DNA of 64,000 nucleotides. Origin: Clostridium cuniculi (GTDB taxonomy: Bacteria > Bacillota > Clostridia > Clostridiales > Clostridiaceae). Position numbers and translations under genes: made by a program. Under the pieces are notes generated by a model that saw only the letters and a list, made by a program, of their open reading frames with translations, ran no database searches and was not told the DNA's origin. Positions 1 through 10,381 of the stretch are shown piece by piece (within the stretch, counting starts at the first letter, position 1; each line of letters starts with the position of its first letter). The stretch lies in contig NZ_SMUS01000002.1 in NCBI RefSeq assembly GCF_004353185.1, forward strand, positions 1 to 64,000, written 5' to 3'.

Positions 1-47
1 ATTTTGTTGTAAGATTTTTTTTGTTAGCATGAAAAATATTTTACCAT

Positions 48-80
48 AAATCCTAGGCTTATAGAGTCTAGGATTTATTT
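48..80 (+). terminator. Intrinsic terminator of a gene left of the window
   Basis: AAATCCTAG (48-56) pairs with CTAGGATTT (68-76) and is followed by a T-rich run on the plus strand. It probably ends a plus-strand gene that lies before position 1. Confidence 0.6.
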
Positions 81-87
81 TTTTAGC

Positions 88-127
88 AAAAGGGGCTGTC
101 GCACTAATTATTTAGTGCGACAGCCCC
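88..127 (-). terminator. Terminator of the aldo/keto reductase operon
   Basis: Perfect 16-bp stem GGGGCTGTCGCACTAA (92-107) with its complement (112-127) around a 4-nt loop. On the minus strand it is followed by TTTT. It lies 12 bp past the aldo/keto reductase stop. Confidence 0.9.
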
Positions 128-139
128 ATGTTTATATAA

Positions 140-1141
140 TTATTCCTTAACAACTTTAGACCCACCAAATACCTCAGACATCTCTATATTGTCTAGGGCA
201 TCATCAAGTCTTTTTATCTCCTCATCAGTTAAAATTATCTCAGAAGAACCTGCATTTTCCTTTAATCTCTCTAGCTTTCTTGTTCCTGGAATCGGTACAA
301 TCCAAGGCTTCTTACATATCATCCATGCAAGAGATATCTGTGCTTGTGTTGCATTCTTTTCTTCTGCAAATCTTTGAAGAAGTTGTAATAGCTTCTGATT
401 TAAATCATATGCTTCTGGTTTAAATTGAGGCATTATACTACGGTAGTCCATTTCTGATTCAAAAATAGTATTCTTATTATATTTACCAGTCAGAAAACCA
501 TTAGCCATAGGCGAAAATGGTACAAATCCAATTCCTAGTTCTTCTAGTACAGGAAATAATGATTCATGTTGTCTTGCCATCATGGAATATCTATTTTGTA
601 CTGCTGTAACAGGACATACTGCTTGTGCACGTCGAATGGTTTCTTCTGTAGCTTCAGATAATCCCCAATGGGTAATTTTCCCTTCTTTTATTAAATCAGA
701 CATAACACCTGCTACTTCTTCAATTGGAACATTATGATCTGTACGATGCTGATAGTATAAGTCAATATAATCAGTTCCAAGCCTCATTAAAGAATTTTCA
801 ACAGATTTACGTATTGTCTCTGGTCTTGAATCTGGTATTAATGGTTTATTAACACTAGTACTTGTCATATCAAAGTGAATACCAAACTTTGTAGCAATTA
901 CAACATTATTCCTATATTCTTTTAATGCTTTTCCAATAAGCTCCTCATTATCATGTGGATTAGTAGGTGTTCCATATACTTCTGCTGTATCGAAAAAAGT
1001 ATAACCAAGATCAATAGCTTGTGCTAAAAGCCTACTCATTTCATTTTTATCAGCTGGTGCTCCATAGGCATGACTCATTCCCATACACCCTAATCCAACA
1101 GCTGATACTTTTAAATCTTTTCCTAAAGTACGATATTTCAT
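140..1141 (-). CDS. Aldo/keto reductase
   Basis: A 333-residue NAD(P)H-dependent oxidoreductase of the aldo/keto reductase superfamily, cytosolic, full length. The AKR catalytic tetrad is visible: Asp51 (FFDTAEVYG), Tyr56, Lys85 (ATKFG) and the His of YYQHRTD. The C-terminal cofactor loop (IPGTRKLERLKEN) is typical of YajO/Tas-like enzymes reducing aldehydes or ketones. The start lies 5 bp after the upstream flavodoxin-type reductase stop, with a GGGAAGAGG-like site inside that gene, so the two are probably co-transcribed. The natural substrate cannot be told from sequence; a detoxifying pair with the flavoprotein is an inference. Confidence 0.9.
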   Translation of the reverse strand: MKYRTLGKDLKVSAVGLGCMGMSHAYGAPADKNEMSRLLAQAIDLGYTFFDTAEVYGTPTNPHDNEELIGKALKEYRNNVVIATKFGIHFDMTSTSVNKPLIPDSRPETIRKSVENSLMRLGTDYIDLYYQHRTDHNVPIEEVAGVMSDLIKEGKITHWGLSEATEETIRRAQAVCPVTAVQNRYSMMARQHESLFPVLEELGIGFVPFSPMANGFLTGKYNKNTIFESEMDYRSIMPQFKPEAYDLNQKLLQLLQRFAEEKNATQAQISLAWMICKKPWIVPIPGTRKLERLKENAGSSEIILTDEEIKRLDDALDNIEMSEVFGGSKVVKE

Positions 1142-1146
1142 AATTA

Positions 1147-1686
1147 TTATACGCCTCTTCCCATAAGATAAGCTTCATTCATAGCTGGATGATTTTTAAT
1201 ACTACCAGCTTCATGAGCTCCTGTTCCATAAATAACACCCATTTCCTTTGAACCACTTATGCAACTAGCAAATCCACGAAAACATTCAAGTGTACATGCC
1301 ATAGCATTTTTGCTGTCATCTGCTGCAGTCATAATGTAATAAAACTCTTTATTTTTAATTTTTGTCCACTGCGCTAATGTTCTATCAATAACTGTCTTCA
1401 TCTGTGCATCAATAGAATAAAAATATACTGGACTTGACATTACAATCACATCTGCCATATGCATTTTGTCCAGTATATCTTTCATATCATCTTTAATAGC
1501 ACAAATTCCATCACTCTTTCCACAATAATAGCATCCAGTACAATAAGCTATTTTTTTATCTCTAATAAATATTTTTTCAACCTTATTTCCACTTTCAACG
1601 GCTCCACGTATAAATTCATCGCATAATAAATCTGAATTTCCACCTTTCCTTGGACTTCCTGATAAAACTAGTATATTTTTACTCAT
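1147..1686 (-). CDS. Flavodoxin-family NAD(P)H-dependent oxidoreductase
   Basis: A 179-residue NADPH-dependent FMN reductase-like protein. The N-terminus (ILVLSGSPRKGGNSD) is the flavodoxin-fold FMN phosphate loop, and MSSPVYFYSIDAQMKTVIDR is the second flavin loop. A CTGCYYCGKSDGIC cluster in the middle resembles the cysteine insert of iron-sulfur flavoproteins, so it may also bind a cluster. I chose ATG at 1686 because AGGAGGAG lies just upstream; a longer reading frame to 1734 has no such site. It forms a two-gene unit with the downstream aldo/keto reductase. The upstream LysR gene is separated by a terminator but is a plausible regulator. Confidence 0.85.
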   Translation of the reverse strand: MSKNILVLSGSPRKGGNSDLLCDEFIRGAVESGNKVEKIFIRDKKIAYCTGCYYCGKSDGICAIKDDMKDILDKMHMADVIVMSSPVYFYSIDAQMKTVIDRTLAQWTKIKNKEFYYIMTAADDSKNAMACTLECFRGFASCISGSKEMGVIYGTGAHEAGSIKNHPAMNEAYLMGRGV

Positions 1687-1798
1687 AACTCTCCTCCTAA
1701 TAACATTCTTTAAAAACTTCAAACACATCTTCATATATTAGTTTTCTATAGCCTATAGTTACGATTTAATTATTTTTTACTATTTATATCTAAATTAT

Positions 1799-1827
1799 AA
1801 AAAAAAAGAGGCTTCTTTCGAAGTCTC
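1799..1827 (-). terminator. Terminator of the LysR gene
   Basis: GAGGCTTC (1808-1815) pairs with GAAGTCTC (1820-1827, one G-U), followed on the minus strand by about nine T residues. A separate short palindrome, TTATAAC...GTTATAA, lies at 1841-1860. Confidence 0.85.
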
Positions 1828-1876
1828 AATTAGTTCATCGTTATAACCTTATAGTTATAACAAATATATAGTTTTA

Positions 1877-2788
1877 TTAAAAAGAAATCTTTTTAACGAC
1901 ATCTAGAAATTTTTTTATAAGTAATGACGGATTTTGCGAATGAAGAAGTCCATAAGGTACAGTATAATCCCATTCTACTGGTAATATTTTTAATAATGGA
2001 TGTGCATTTTTCCATGGATCTACTGCTATTAAAATATTATTACTATTTTCACATCTATTGAATACATCCAAACTATAAAAATCAAAATCTATAATATTTA
2101 TCTGTGGATGATTCCTCCATAAATCTTCTCTTAAATTATCTAAACTACTAAAACTTCCTCTTTTCAGTATCATTAAATTCTCCCCATATAAATCTTTAAC
2201 AGCTATTGATTTCTTACTTGCTAATGGATGATAGATAGATACTGCACAACGTATTGGCTCTATTTTTAACTCAAGACCTGCACACTCTCGATACTCTAAT
2301 AGTTTATCATCGAATATCCCAGCAATAATATCAAAATTATGTCCAAGATTTTTTAAAATTTCCCTTGCATTTTCTGGAGTATTTTCAAAAGGTACCAATT
2401 CAAACTTAATATCTTTAACTAATTCATGTATATTAGGGCAACTTTCCATAAGAAATTGTCCTGGTGTCATTAATGAAGTCCCTATACGAATAATATTTTC
2501 AGACTTATTCATAGCGTTTCTAGCTCGCATTACTGAATCTCTTGAATACTGAATTATATATTTTACATCATTATAAAAAGATTTTCCTGATTCGGTAAGA
2601 ATAACGCCCTGATTTGTTCTTATAAATAACTTCAAATTAAGTGAATTTTCTAATAAATTTATTTGTTTAATAACAGCTGTAGGAGTAATAAACATATTCT
2701 CTGCTGCTTTATTAAAACTTCCTGCATCTGCTACAGAAATAAATGTTTCAAGCTGTTTATTATATATATTAATCACCTTCCCCCGCAT
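1877..2788 (-). CDS. LysR-family transcriptional regulator
   Basis: A 303-residue DNA-binding regulator. The N-terminal winged helix-turn-helix is clear (LETFISVADAGSFNKAAENMF, then TPTAVIKQINLLENSLNLKLF), and the remainder matches a periplasmic-binding-like effector domain of normal LysR length. The start is uncertain: the ATG at 2788 has no good ribosome binding site, and GGGGGAAGG lies inside the first codons. It is transcribed toward the FMN reductase/aldo-keto reductase pair, which suggests those genes as targets. The effector is unknown. Confidence 0.88.
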   Translation of the reverse strand: MRGKVINIYNKQLETFISVADAGSFNKAAENMFITPTAVIKQINLLENSLNLKLFIRTNQGVILTESGKSFYNDVKYIIQYSRDSVMRARNAMNKSENIIRIGTSLMTPGQFLMESCPNIHELVKDIKFELVPFENTPENAREILKNLGHNFDIIAGIFDDKLLEYRECAGLELKIEPIRCAVSIYHPLASKKSIAVKDLYGENLMILKRGSFSSLDNLREDLWRNHPQINIIDFDFYSLDVFNRCENSNNILIAVDPWKNAHPLLKILPVEWDYTVPYGLLHSQNPSLLIKKFLDVVKKISF

Positions 2789-2887
2789 CTATACACTTAT
2801 AACTATAATAATTTTATCACAAGAAATTATATTGCGAAATCCAGCTATAATAAAGGAACTCTAGATTTAATCCATTCTTATTTTACT

Positions 2888-3781
2888 TTATCTATTTACT
2901 GATTGAGCCATCTTAAAATATGTATGCCTCTTTCCTCTTACAGCTATTGATAGAGCCATAATATTTTCAGGATCCGCCATTCTTCCATATCCTCCATCTC
3001 CAATATGATGAATATCAGCCCCAACCCTTTTGTTACTGATACCTATTAATCTAATTGTTTCTTCATCCGCACTTTCTTGACTTGTTCCAATTGCACACAT
3101 TACTAATGCTTTTTTCTCCTTTATTTTTCTAACTATATCTGATAATAAATTTTCATTTATTCCCGGAACTGTTCCTACTGCTGGAAGTAAAACTCCATCT
3201 GCTCCATTATCTATAAATGAAAGTATCATTTTTTCATCTAATATATTTTCCAACATTCCTGCTCCATGCATTTTTCCTGCAAAAACTAATCCAGAATAAT
3301 GTTTTTTTGCAATATCAATACACTTATTTATTGCTTCGTTTGATACTCCTGTAGAGGGATTACCTGTTAAACATATAAAATCAACACCTAACTTTTCAGC
3401 TTCACAAAAAGTCTTTACTGTTGCAAGTCTTCCTAAAGATAAATTTACTTTTTCATCTATTAAAGCTGCACTTTCATCTACTGGTTCTAAATTTATTCCT
3501 ATAGGTCTTCCTACAAGGTGTTTAATTTTTTTTATTGGATTTTCTTCATATTCCATTCCATTAATTTTCTTTTCAAATACATCAAATTCATTTAACAATA
3601 TCATATCTGCTCCAAAGGAAGACATAACCTCTGCATTTGTTACACCTTCTAAAAGTGGTGCAGCAGTTACCACAGTTTCTCCTAAAATTGTTCTTCCTTC
3701 ACTTGCTAAAATTGCATTTTTTAATTCATCCCTTTTCATGTTTATAAAATCACTAGCGTAACAACTTATTAACCTTTTCAT
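2888..3781 (-). CDS. Conserved TIM-barrel-like protein of unknown function
   Basis: A 297-residue cytosolic protein starting MKRLISCYASDF. The alternation of hydrophobic strands with loops such as GADMILLNEFDVF, GVDFICLTGNPSTGVSNEAI, GLVFAGKMHGAGM, GADGVLLPAVGTVPG and ALVMCAIGTSQESAD looks like a beta/alpha barrel, and HHIGDGGYGRMADPENI near the C-terminus is a probable phosphate-binding loop. I recognise it as a conserved clostridial family often near PTS genes but know no reaction for it. AAGGGGATGAG precedes the ATG. It stands alone between LysR and the histidine kinase, with its own promoter at 3823-3852. Confidence 0.6.
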   Translation of the reverse strand: MKRLISCYASDFINMKRDELKNAILASEGRTILGETVVTAAPLLEGVTNAEVMSSFGADMILLNEFDVFEKKINGMEYEENPIKKIKHLVGRPIGINLEPVDESAALIDEKVNLSLGRLATVKTFCEAEKLGVDFICLTGNPSTGVSNEAINKCIDIAKKHYSGLVFAGKMHGAGMLENILDEKMILSFIDNGADGVLLPAVGTVPGINENLLSDIVRKIKEKKALVMCAIGTSQESADEETIRLIGISNKRVGADIHHIGDGGYGRMADPENIMALSIAVRGKRHTYFKMAQSVNR

Positions 3782-3822
3782 TTTAATCTCATCCCCTTAA
3801 TTTATTTACAATTATATTTTAA

Positions 3823-3852
3823 GTATAACGTATTCAATCACTTGTACGTCAA
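3823..3852 (-). promoter_or_regulatory. Sigma-A-type promoter for the TIM-barrel-like gene
   Basis: On the minus strand TTGACG (847-852 of kb 3) is followed by an 18-bp spacer and TTATAC (3823-3828), about 40 bp before the start codon. Confidence 0.55.
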
Positions 3853-3873
3853 GATTATTAACTGATATTTTTA

Positions 3874-5586
3874 CTATAAATATATATCAGAAAATTCTAT
3901 GTTACATTTTTCTATCAGCAAATCATCATCTTCTCTCTCATACACACCTTCTTTCTCTACACATGTTATAGGTAAATATAATGTAAACTGAGTACATTCA
4001 TCTAAATCATCTATGTATATACCACCATTATGAATCTCTGCAAATTTTCTTACTAAAAATAATCCTACTCCAGAACCTTCACTTCTTCTTATTAATAAAT
4101 CATCTATTTGAGTACACTTTCCAAATATAATTTCCCTATCTTCTTTTTTGATAACTTGTCCATAATTCCTAATTGAGATAAATACCTTCTCTGATTTTAA
4201 GTCCGTTCTTATATTTACATTTATGTCTGTATTTGTTTCCGAAAATTTAATTGCATTAGATATTAAATTTAAAATAATCTTTTCTATCTTATCTAAGTCA
4301 CAGGCTAAAATTACCTCTTCTTCATCTGTATCAAAAATTATATTTCGTTTTGTTTCCTTTAAACACCTTAATGCATACATAGTTATATCTTCTACTACAC
4401 TTATAATATTATAATTCTTTAATTTTAAATCATAAAAATTATTACTTAATCTTGCTGCATCTATACTATTATTAACTAAACGTAGTAATCTATAAGAATT
4501 TTGTTTTAAAATAGGTAAATAGCTTTTATAATTTAATTTATTATTAATCTCATTATTATTGGAAAGTAATAGTTGAATAACAGAAAGTATTATATTAATT
4601 GGTGTTCTAAATTCATGAGATATTCTATCAAAAAAATCTGATTTTATACATTCTAACTCAATTATATCTTCTAACTTTTTCTTTTCTTCCTTTATTGATA
4701 ATATATCATATTTATTTTTAATTTGTTTTAATATAATGGCTATTTTAGTTAATATCTGCTCTAAAAATGCTTCATCCATGCATACCTCTTTGTTATTTTT
4801 ATCATAAAATATGAAAACTAGTCCTATTAATTTATTAGATAGCTTTATATGCTTAATTTTTAACTCATCCTCTATATTATATCTTTGATATTTAACTATC
4901 CTATCATATATATCATCGTATCTATCTTTCTGAAATTCATTAGAAAGTAATTTATTCTCTATTTTTTCATTTATATAGATTTCTAAGTTTTCGTCAAAAA
5001 TTCTATTCTTCTCATTAGAACTAAAGTATGATGTAAATTTTTTTTCATCTTCGTTATAAACAAATGCTTCTACTTCTTTGCAGTATATAGTTTTTTTTAA
5101 ATTTTCAATTATAGAATTTAAAAATCCGTTACTATCATATTCTATTGTATCCTTATCTAAATATCCTAAAAGATTATTTTCTAATTTCAATTGTATATTT
5201 TTATCCAAACTTATATCTTCTGCTATACCTCCTAAAATATAGTTTTTATTATTATCTCTTTCTAATTTAAATTTACTAACTTTGTAACAAACTTCTTGTC
5301 CATCTATATTTGTATATTCTTCATTATATATATGATGATTTTTGTCTATTAAAATTTTATCTGTTTTAACACAATTTTCAGCCATATCATAATCTCTAAT
5401 TTCAAAGTCAGTTTTCCCAATTATACTCTCTTTAGGTAAGCCTATATTTTCAGCACCTAATTTATTTATGTAAATGTGTTTTCCGTCTGAATCTTTTAAC
5501 CATATTTGATAAGGCAGCTTATCTAATATTTCCTCCAAATCTTCTATAGTATACTTTCTCTGCTTATCATACGTATTCTTTACCAT
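3874..5586 (-). CDS. Orphan cytosolic PAS-domain sensor histidine kinase
   Basis: A 570-residue soluble sensor kinase with no membrane segment. A PAS domain is seen at about residues 18-125 (LPYQIWLKDSDGKHIYINKLGAENIG), then a variable middle region and a helical linker. The HisKA phosphoacceptor is His324 in SHEFRTPINIIL, the HATPase N-box is NLISNAIKFSET, and the G-box is GSGVGLFLVRKF. No response regulator gene is adjacent. In clostridia such orphan kinases often phosphorylate Spo0A directly; that partner is an inference. The preceding 445 bp hold the candidate RNA at 5771-5960 but no gene. Confidence 0.9.
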   Translation of the reverse strand: MVKNTYDKQRKYTIEDLEEILDKLPYQIWLKDSDGKHIYINKLGAENIGLPKESIIGKTDFEIRDYDMAENCVKTDKILIDKNHHIYNEEYTNIDGQEVCYKVSKFKLERDNNKNYILGGIAEDISLDKNIQLKLENNLLGYLDKDTIEYDSNGFLNSIIENLKKTIYCKEVEAFVYNEDEKKFTSYFSSNEKNRIFDENLEIYINEKIENKLLSNEFQKDRYDDIYDRIVKYQRYNIEDELKIKHIKLSNKLIGLVFIFYDKNNKEVCMDEAFLEQILTKIAIILKQIKNKYDILSIKEEKKKLEDIIELECIKSDFFDRISHEFRTPINIILSVIQLLLSNNNEINNKLNYKSYLPILKQNSYRLLRLVNNSIDAARLSNNFYDLKLKNYNIISVVEDITMYALRCLKETKRNIIFDTDEEEVILACDLDKIEKIILNLISNAIKFSETNTDINVNIRTDLKSEKVFISIRNYGQVIKKEDREIIFGKCTQIDDLLIRRSEGSGVGLFLVRKFAEIHNGGIYIDDLDECTQFTLYLPITCVEKEGVYEREDDDLLIEKCNIEFSDIYL

Positions 5587-5770
5587 CTATTCCACCCCTT
5601 AATTAAATGAACTTTATCCAAATATATAATTAAGTTAATAAAACTAATATTTTTTATCTTTTGTTTAATAACATATTCTTGATTTATTTTTAGTTATATA
5701 AATAATAGTAGTTGAATATTAAATAAAATGAAAGAAAAAAATTTCTAAATTTACAAAAATCAATATCGGT

Positions 5771-5960
5771 AAGGCATTTACTATTATATACGAGAACATA
5801 CTTCATAAGATAAAAGCGTGCATCTTCATTTCCCTAATGATATTTAATACTTAATTATTATTTTTTGAAATTAAAGTAAAATTATCGGCATGTGCTGGAG
5901 CTGGATTTGATACTATTATTGCGAATTCTAAAAGTTCTCCTACACATGCCTTTCTCTTAT
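5771..5960 (+). ncRNA. Candidate structured RNA with competing helices
   Basis: This gene-free gap contains GGCATGTG (5887-5894) that pairs perfectly with CACATGCC (5943-5950), with an inner GGAG/CTCC helix. Upstream AAGGCAT (5771-5777) can instead pair with ATGCCTT (5946-5952), which would close a ring of about 180 nt. After the helix the plus strand runs into TTTCTCTTATTTT. The complexity is much higher than the flanking AT-rich DNA, and no reading frame with a start explains it. It is not a c-di-GMP-I aptamer. The plus strand is preferred only because of the T-rich end; a member of a large Clostridium RNA class such as raiA is possible but unverified. Confidence 0.4.
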
Positions 5961-6031
5961 TTTAATATTATTCTAAACTACATATTCAAACTTATTTTTA
6001 TTATATTGAAGTTAACTAGTAAAATAAAATT

Positions 6032-8644
6032 TTATAATTTTCCAAATTTACCTAAGCCTTTTTGAACTTCAATAAAAACTAAAGGAAAAATTGATAAAAT
6101 TATAACTAAAATCCAATGTCCAAATCCTAATGATGTTAAATTAAAAATAGCCGCAACTTGTGGTATTGCTGTAATTAATATTAGTATTATTGCTCCCATA
6201 ATTGTTGTACCTAATAATAATTTATTACCTGTAAATCCAACTTTAAAAATTGAAAGATGACTTCTACAATTATACATGTGAACAATTGTTGTAAGTCCCA
6301 TAACAACAAATGTCATAGACTGTGCAACTATTGGACTTGCTTCTACATTACCTATATTAATATGTGACCCTATATAAACAGGTAATAAAGTTGTAATTGT
6401 AAAAACAAGTGATATATTAATAATTTTTCCTATCATTCCATCAGCAAAGATACTTGTCCCTTTTTTCAATGGTAATTGCTTCATAACATCAGGCTCAGCC
6501 TTCTCAACGCATAAACTAAATCCTGGTATACCATCTGCAACTACCTTAATAATTAATAATTGAATTGCTGTAACAGGTGCTCCCCATCCAAAAATCAATG
6601 ATAATATAACTATTAAAATTGCTGATACATTACAACCAAGCATAGCATAAATTGATTTTCTTATATTAGCATAAACTCTACGTCCCTCTTCAATAGCAGT
6701 TACAATTGTAGAGAAATTATCATCCAATAATATTATATCTGAAGATTCCTTAGCAACATCAGTACCAGATCCCATTGCTATTCCAACATCAGCGGCCTTT
6801 AATGCTGGTGCATCATTAACACCATCTCCAGTCATTGCAACAATTTCTCCTTTACTTTGTAATGCTTTTACTAATCTTATTTTGTCTTCTGGAGAAGTTC
6901 TAGCAAATACTCTATAATCATCAATAATATCACTTAACTCTTCATCCGACATATTGTTTAATGTCGTACCATCCATAACCTTTTTATCGCCATATAAAAT
7001 ACCAATTTGTTCAGCTATAGCTTTTGCAGTACTTAAATGATCTCCTGTAATCATTATAGTCTTTACACCAGCTTCTTTTGCTATTTGAACAGCATGTTTA
7101 CTTTCTTCTCTCGGAGGATCAATAATTCCTACTAATCCATAAAAGCTTAATCCTTCTTCTAAGTATTCAGATGATATTTCTTCAGGTAACTCACTAAAAT
7201 ACTTAAATGCAACTCCAATTACACGAAGTGCTTTTTCTGCAAACTCATCATGTACTTTTTTCATTTTAATATTCATATCATCAGATTGTTCCAATGGTAA
7301 TCTATCTATCGCTCCCTTTGTTATTGATAAATACCCATTATTTGTTTTATATAAAACAGTCATACGTTTTCTTGTAGAATCAAATGGAATTTCATGAATT
7401 CTTTCATATCCACTTAGTTCACTTATTAAATTATCTATCTTATTATAAGCTAAATTTGCAATTGATAATTCTGTTGGATTACCGATATTACTATCTTTCT
7501 CTAAATTAGAGCTACTTGATAAGAATAAAAGTTTTAACAAATAATTCTCATCCTCTGTAAATTTCTCATTAGCATCTTTAGCCTCTGTTTTCACTGTCCA
7601 TACTTTTTCTATACGCATTTTATTTTGCGTTAAAGTTCCTGTTTTATCTGAACAAATTACAGATATATTTCCAATTGTCTCTACTGAAGTTGGAGTTCTT
7701 ACAATAGTATTTTTCTTCGCCATATTACTAATACCATAAGCCAAAGAAATAGTTACTACAACAGGCATTACCTCTGGTATTGCTGCAACAGCAACAGATA
7801 TTGCAACCATTAGCATACTTGTAATACTATCACCATATGCCCAACCAATAAATACGGAAATTAAAGCTGAAATAATTGCAACAACACTTAAAGTTTTACC
7901 CAGCTTTTGCATTCTTATTTGTAATGGTGATAATCCTGCTTCTTCATTAGTAAGCATCTTAGAAATTCTACCAATTTCTGTTTCAACTCCTGTAGTTATT
8001 ATCATTGCTGTACATTTACCAGCTACTACTAGTGATCCAGAAAATATCATATGTTTACGATCTCCAACACTACTTATATCCTCTGGAATAAAATTAGCAT
8101 CTTTTGATACAGGTTCACTTTCACCAGTTAATAAAGATTCATCTACCATTAGACTAGATTCACTTAAAATCCTAGCATCTGCTGGTATTCTATCTCCTGT
8201 ACTTAAAAGAATTATATCTCCTGGAACAAGTAACTCAGAATTAATATATTTTACCTTACCACTACGAATTACTTTACTATTTAAAACATTATATTCCTTT
8301 AAAGCCTCCATAGATTTTTCAGCTTTTACTTGCTCACGAATAGACAATACTAAATTTAAAATAATTATCCCTATAATAACTATAGGCTCTGTCAAATTAT
8401 CTGAGTGTGTTGTCAACGCTACATAAGTTGATAAAATAACAGCAACAAAAAGAATAATGATTGTAATATCTTTAAAAGAAGAAATCAGATGTTGCAAAAT
8501 TGTCTTTTTCTTAGTAGTTTGTATGGTATTTTTACCATATTTCACTAACCTTTCCTCAACCTGCTCATTGCTTAATCCATATTCTTCTGCGCCATTTAAT
8601 TCAGATAGTAAACTATCCAAATTTAAGTTTTCATATTGTTTCAT
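6032..8644 (-). CDS. P-type cation-transporting ATPase (P2, calcium-type)
   Basis: An 870-residue inner-membrane ion pump of normal length for SERCA/PMCA-like bacterial ATPases. The phosphorylated Asp333 lies in SDKTGTLTQNKM, the A-domain loop is LTGESEPV, and the hinge is MTGDGVNDAPALKAADVGIAMG. Membrane helix 4 reads IPEVMP where classical calcium pumps have PEGLP, and helix 6 retains ADGIPGFSL. The ion is therefore probably Ca2+, but not certain. I chose ATG at 8644 (MKQYENL) because AAAGGAGAGG lies 6 bp upstream; a start 21 bp earlier lacks this. The gene is controlled by a leader with promoter, hairpin and intrinsic terminator at 8660-8798. Confidence 0.9.
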   Translation of the reverse strand: MKQYENLNLDSLLSELNGAEEYGLSNEQVEERLVKYGKNTIQTTKKKTILQHLISSFKDITIIILFVAVILSTYVALTTHSDNLTEPIVIIGIIILNLVLSIREQVKAEKSMEALKEYNVLNSKVIRSGKVKYINSELLVPGDIILLSTGDRIPADARILSESSLMVDESLLTGESEPVSKDANFIPEDISSVGDRKHMIFSGSLVVAGKCTAMIITTGVETEIGRISKMLTNEEAGLSPLQIRMQKLGKTLSVVAIISALISVFIGWAYGDSITSMLMVAISVAVAAIPEVMPVVVTISLAYGISNMAKKNTIVRTPTSVETIGNISVICSDKTGTLTQNKMRIEKVWTVKTEAKDANEKFTEDENYLLKLLFLSSSSNLEKDSNIGNPTELSIANLAYNKIDNLISELSGYERIHEIPFDSTRKRMTVLYKTNNGYLSITKGAIDRLPLEQSDDMNIKMKKVHDEFAEKALRVIGVAFKYFSELPEEISSEYLEEGLSFYGLVGIIDPPREESKHAVQIAKEAGVKTIMITGDHLSTAKAIAEQIGILYGDKKVMDGTTLNNMSDEELSDIIDDYRVFARTSPEDKIRLVKALQSKGEIVAMTGDGVNDAPALKAADVGIAMGSGTDVAKESSDIILLDDNFSTIVTAIEEGRRVYANIRKSIYAMLGCNVSAILIVILSLIFGWGAPVTAIQLLIIKVVADGIPGFSLCVEKAEPDVMKQLPLKKGTSIFADGMIGKIINISLVFTITTLLPVYIGSHINIGNVEASPIVAQSMTFVVMGLTTIVHMYNCRSHLSIFKVGFTGNKLLLGTTIMGAIILILITAIPQVAAIFNLTSLGFGHWILVIILSIFPLVFIEVQKGLGKFGKL

Positions 8645-8659
8645 AATACCTCTCCTTTC

Positions 8660-8713
8660 AAACAAAAAGAGCCAATAGATTAACCATAAAGCCTAAGGTT
8701 AATCTACTGGCTC
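8660..8713 (-). terminator. Leader terminator (attenuator) of the P-type ATPase
   Basis: A 17-bp stem, GAGCCAATAGATTAACC (8669-8685) with 8697-8713 and one G-U pair, is followed on the minus strand by TTTTTGTTT. It lies between the promoter and the ATPase ribosome binding site, 16 bp before the start codon, so it must be read through for expression. Confidence 0.88.
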
Positions 8714-8798
8714 TAATAACTATTCATTCCGGCGAACAAATAATTACGCTTATTCATTTATAAGCTTATCCTATCAAATCTGTTTAAATCTGTCAACT
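8711..8798 (-). promoter_or_regulatory. Promoter and leader RNA of the P-type ATPase (repeat copy 1)
   Basis: The promoter is TTGACA (8791-8796), a 17-bp spacer and TAGGAT (8768-8773). The transcript would then form a small hairpin (GCTTAT/ATAAGC) and a second hairpin, TATTTGTTC/GAATGAATA closed by GCCG, directly before the terminator. A second, diverged copy lies at 13657-13740. The arrangement is that of a riboswitch or protein-controlled attenuator, but I do not recognise the aptamer. Confidence 0.65.
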
Positions 8799-8926
8799 AA
8801 AAAGAAGAAAGCATAATCAATATTAAAAGATTTAAAGATGTAACACCTAGAAATGATAAATATTCTGAAAAACTTCTTAAAGCTGCAATTTACTTGTTTA
8901 TACTTAAATTAAATAAAAATATATTT

Positions 8927-10381
<1,455 letters not shown>

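Noticed and set aside
5771..5960. A c-di-GMP-I aptamer in this gap as at 39 kb
   Set aside because: The ACGCAAAGC and GGGACUAA elements are absent.
5887..5990. A bacteriocin- or AgrD-like peptide gene in either strand of the structured gap
   Set aside because: Both frames are open for about 30 codons, but neither has an ATG, GTG or TTG start with a ribosome binding site. A folded RNA explains the pairing better.
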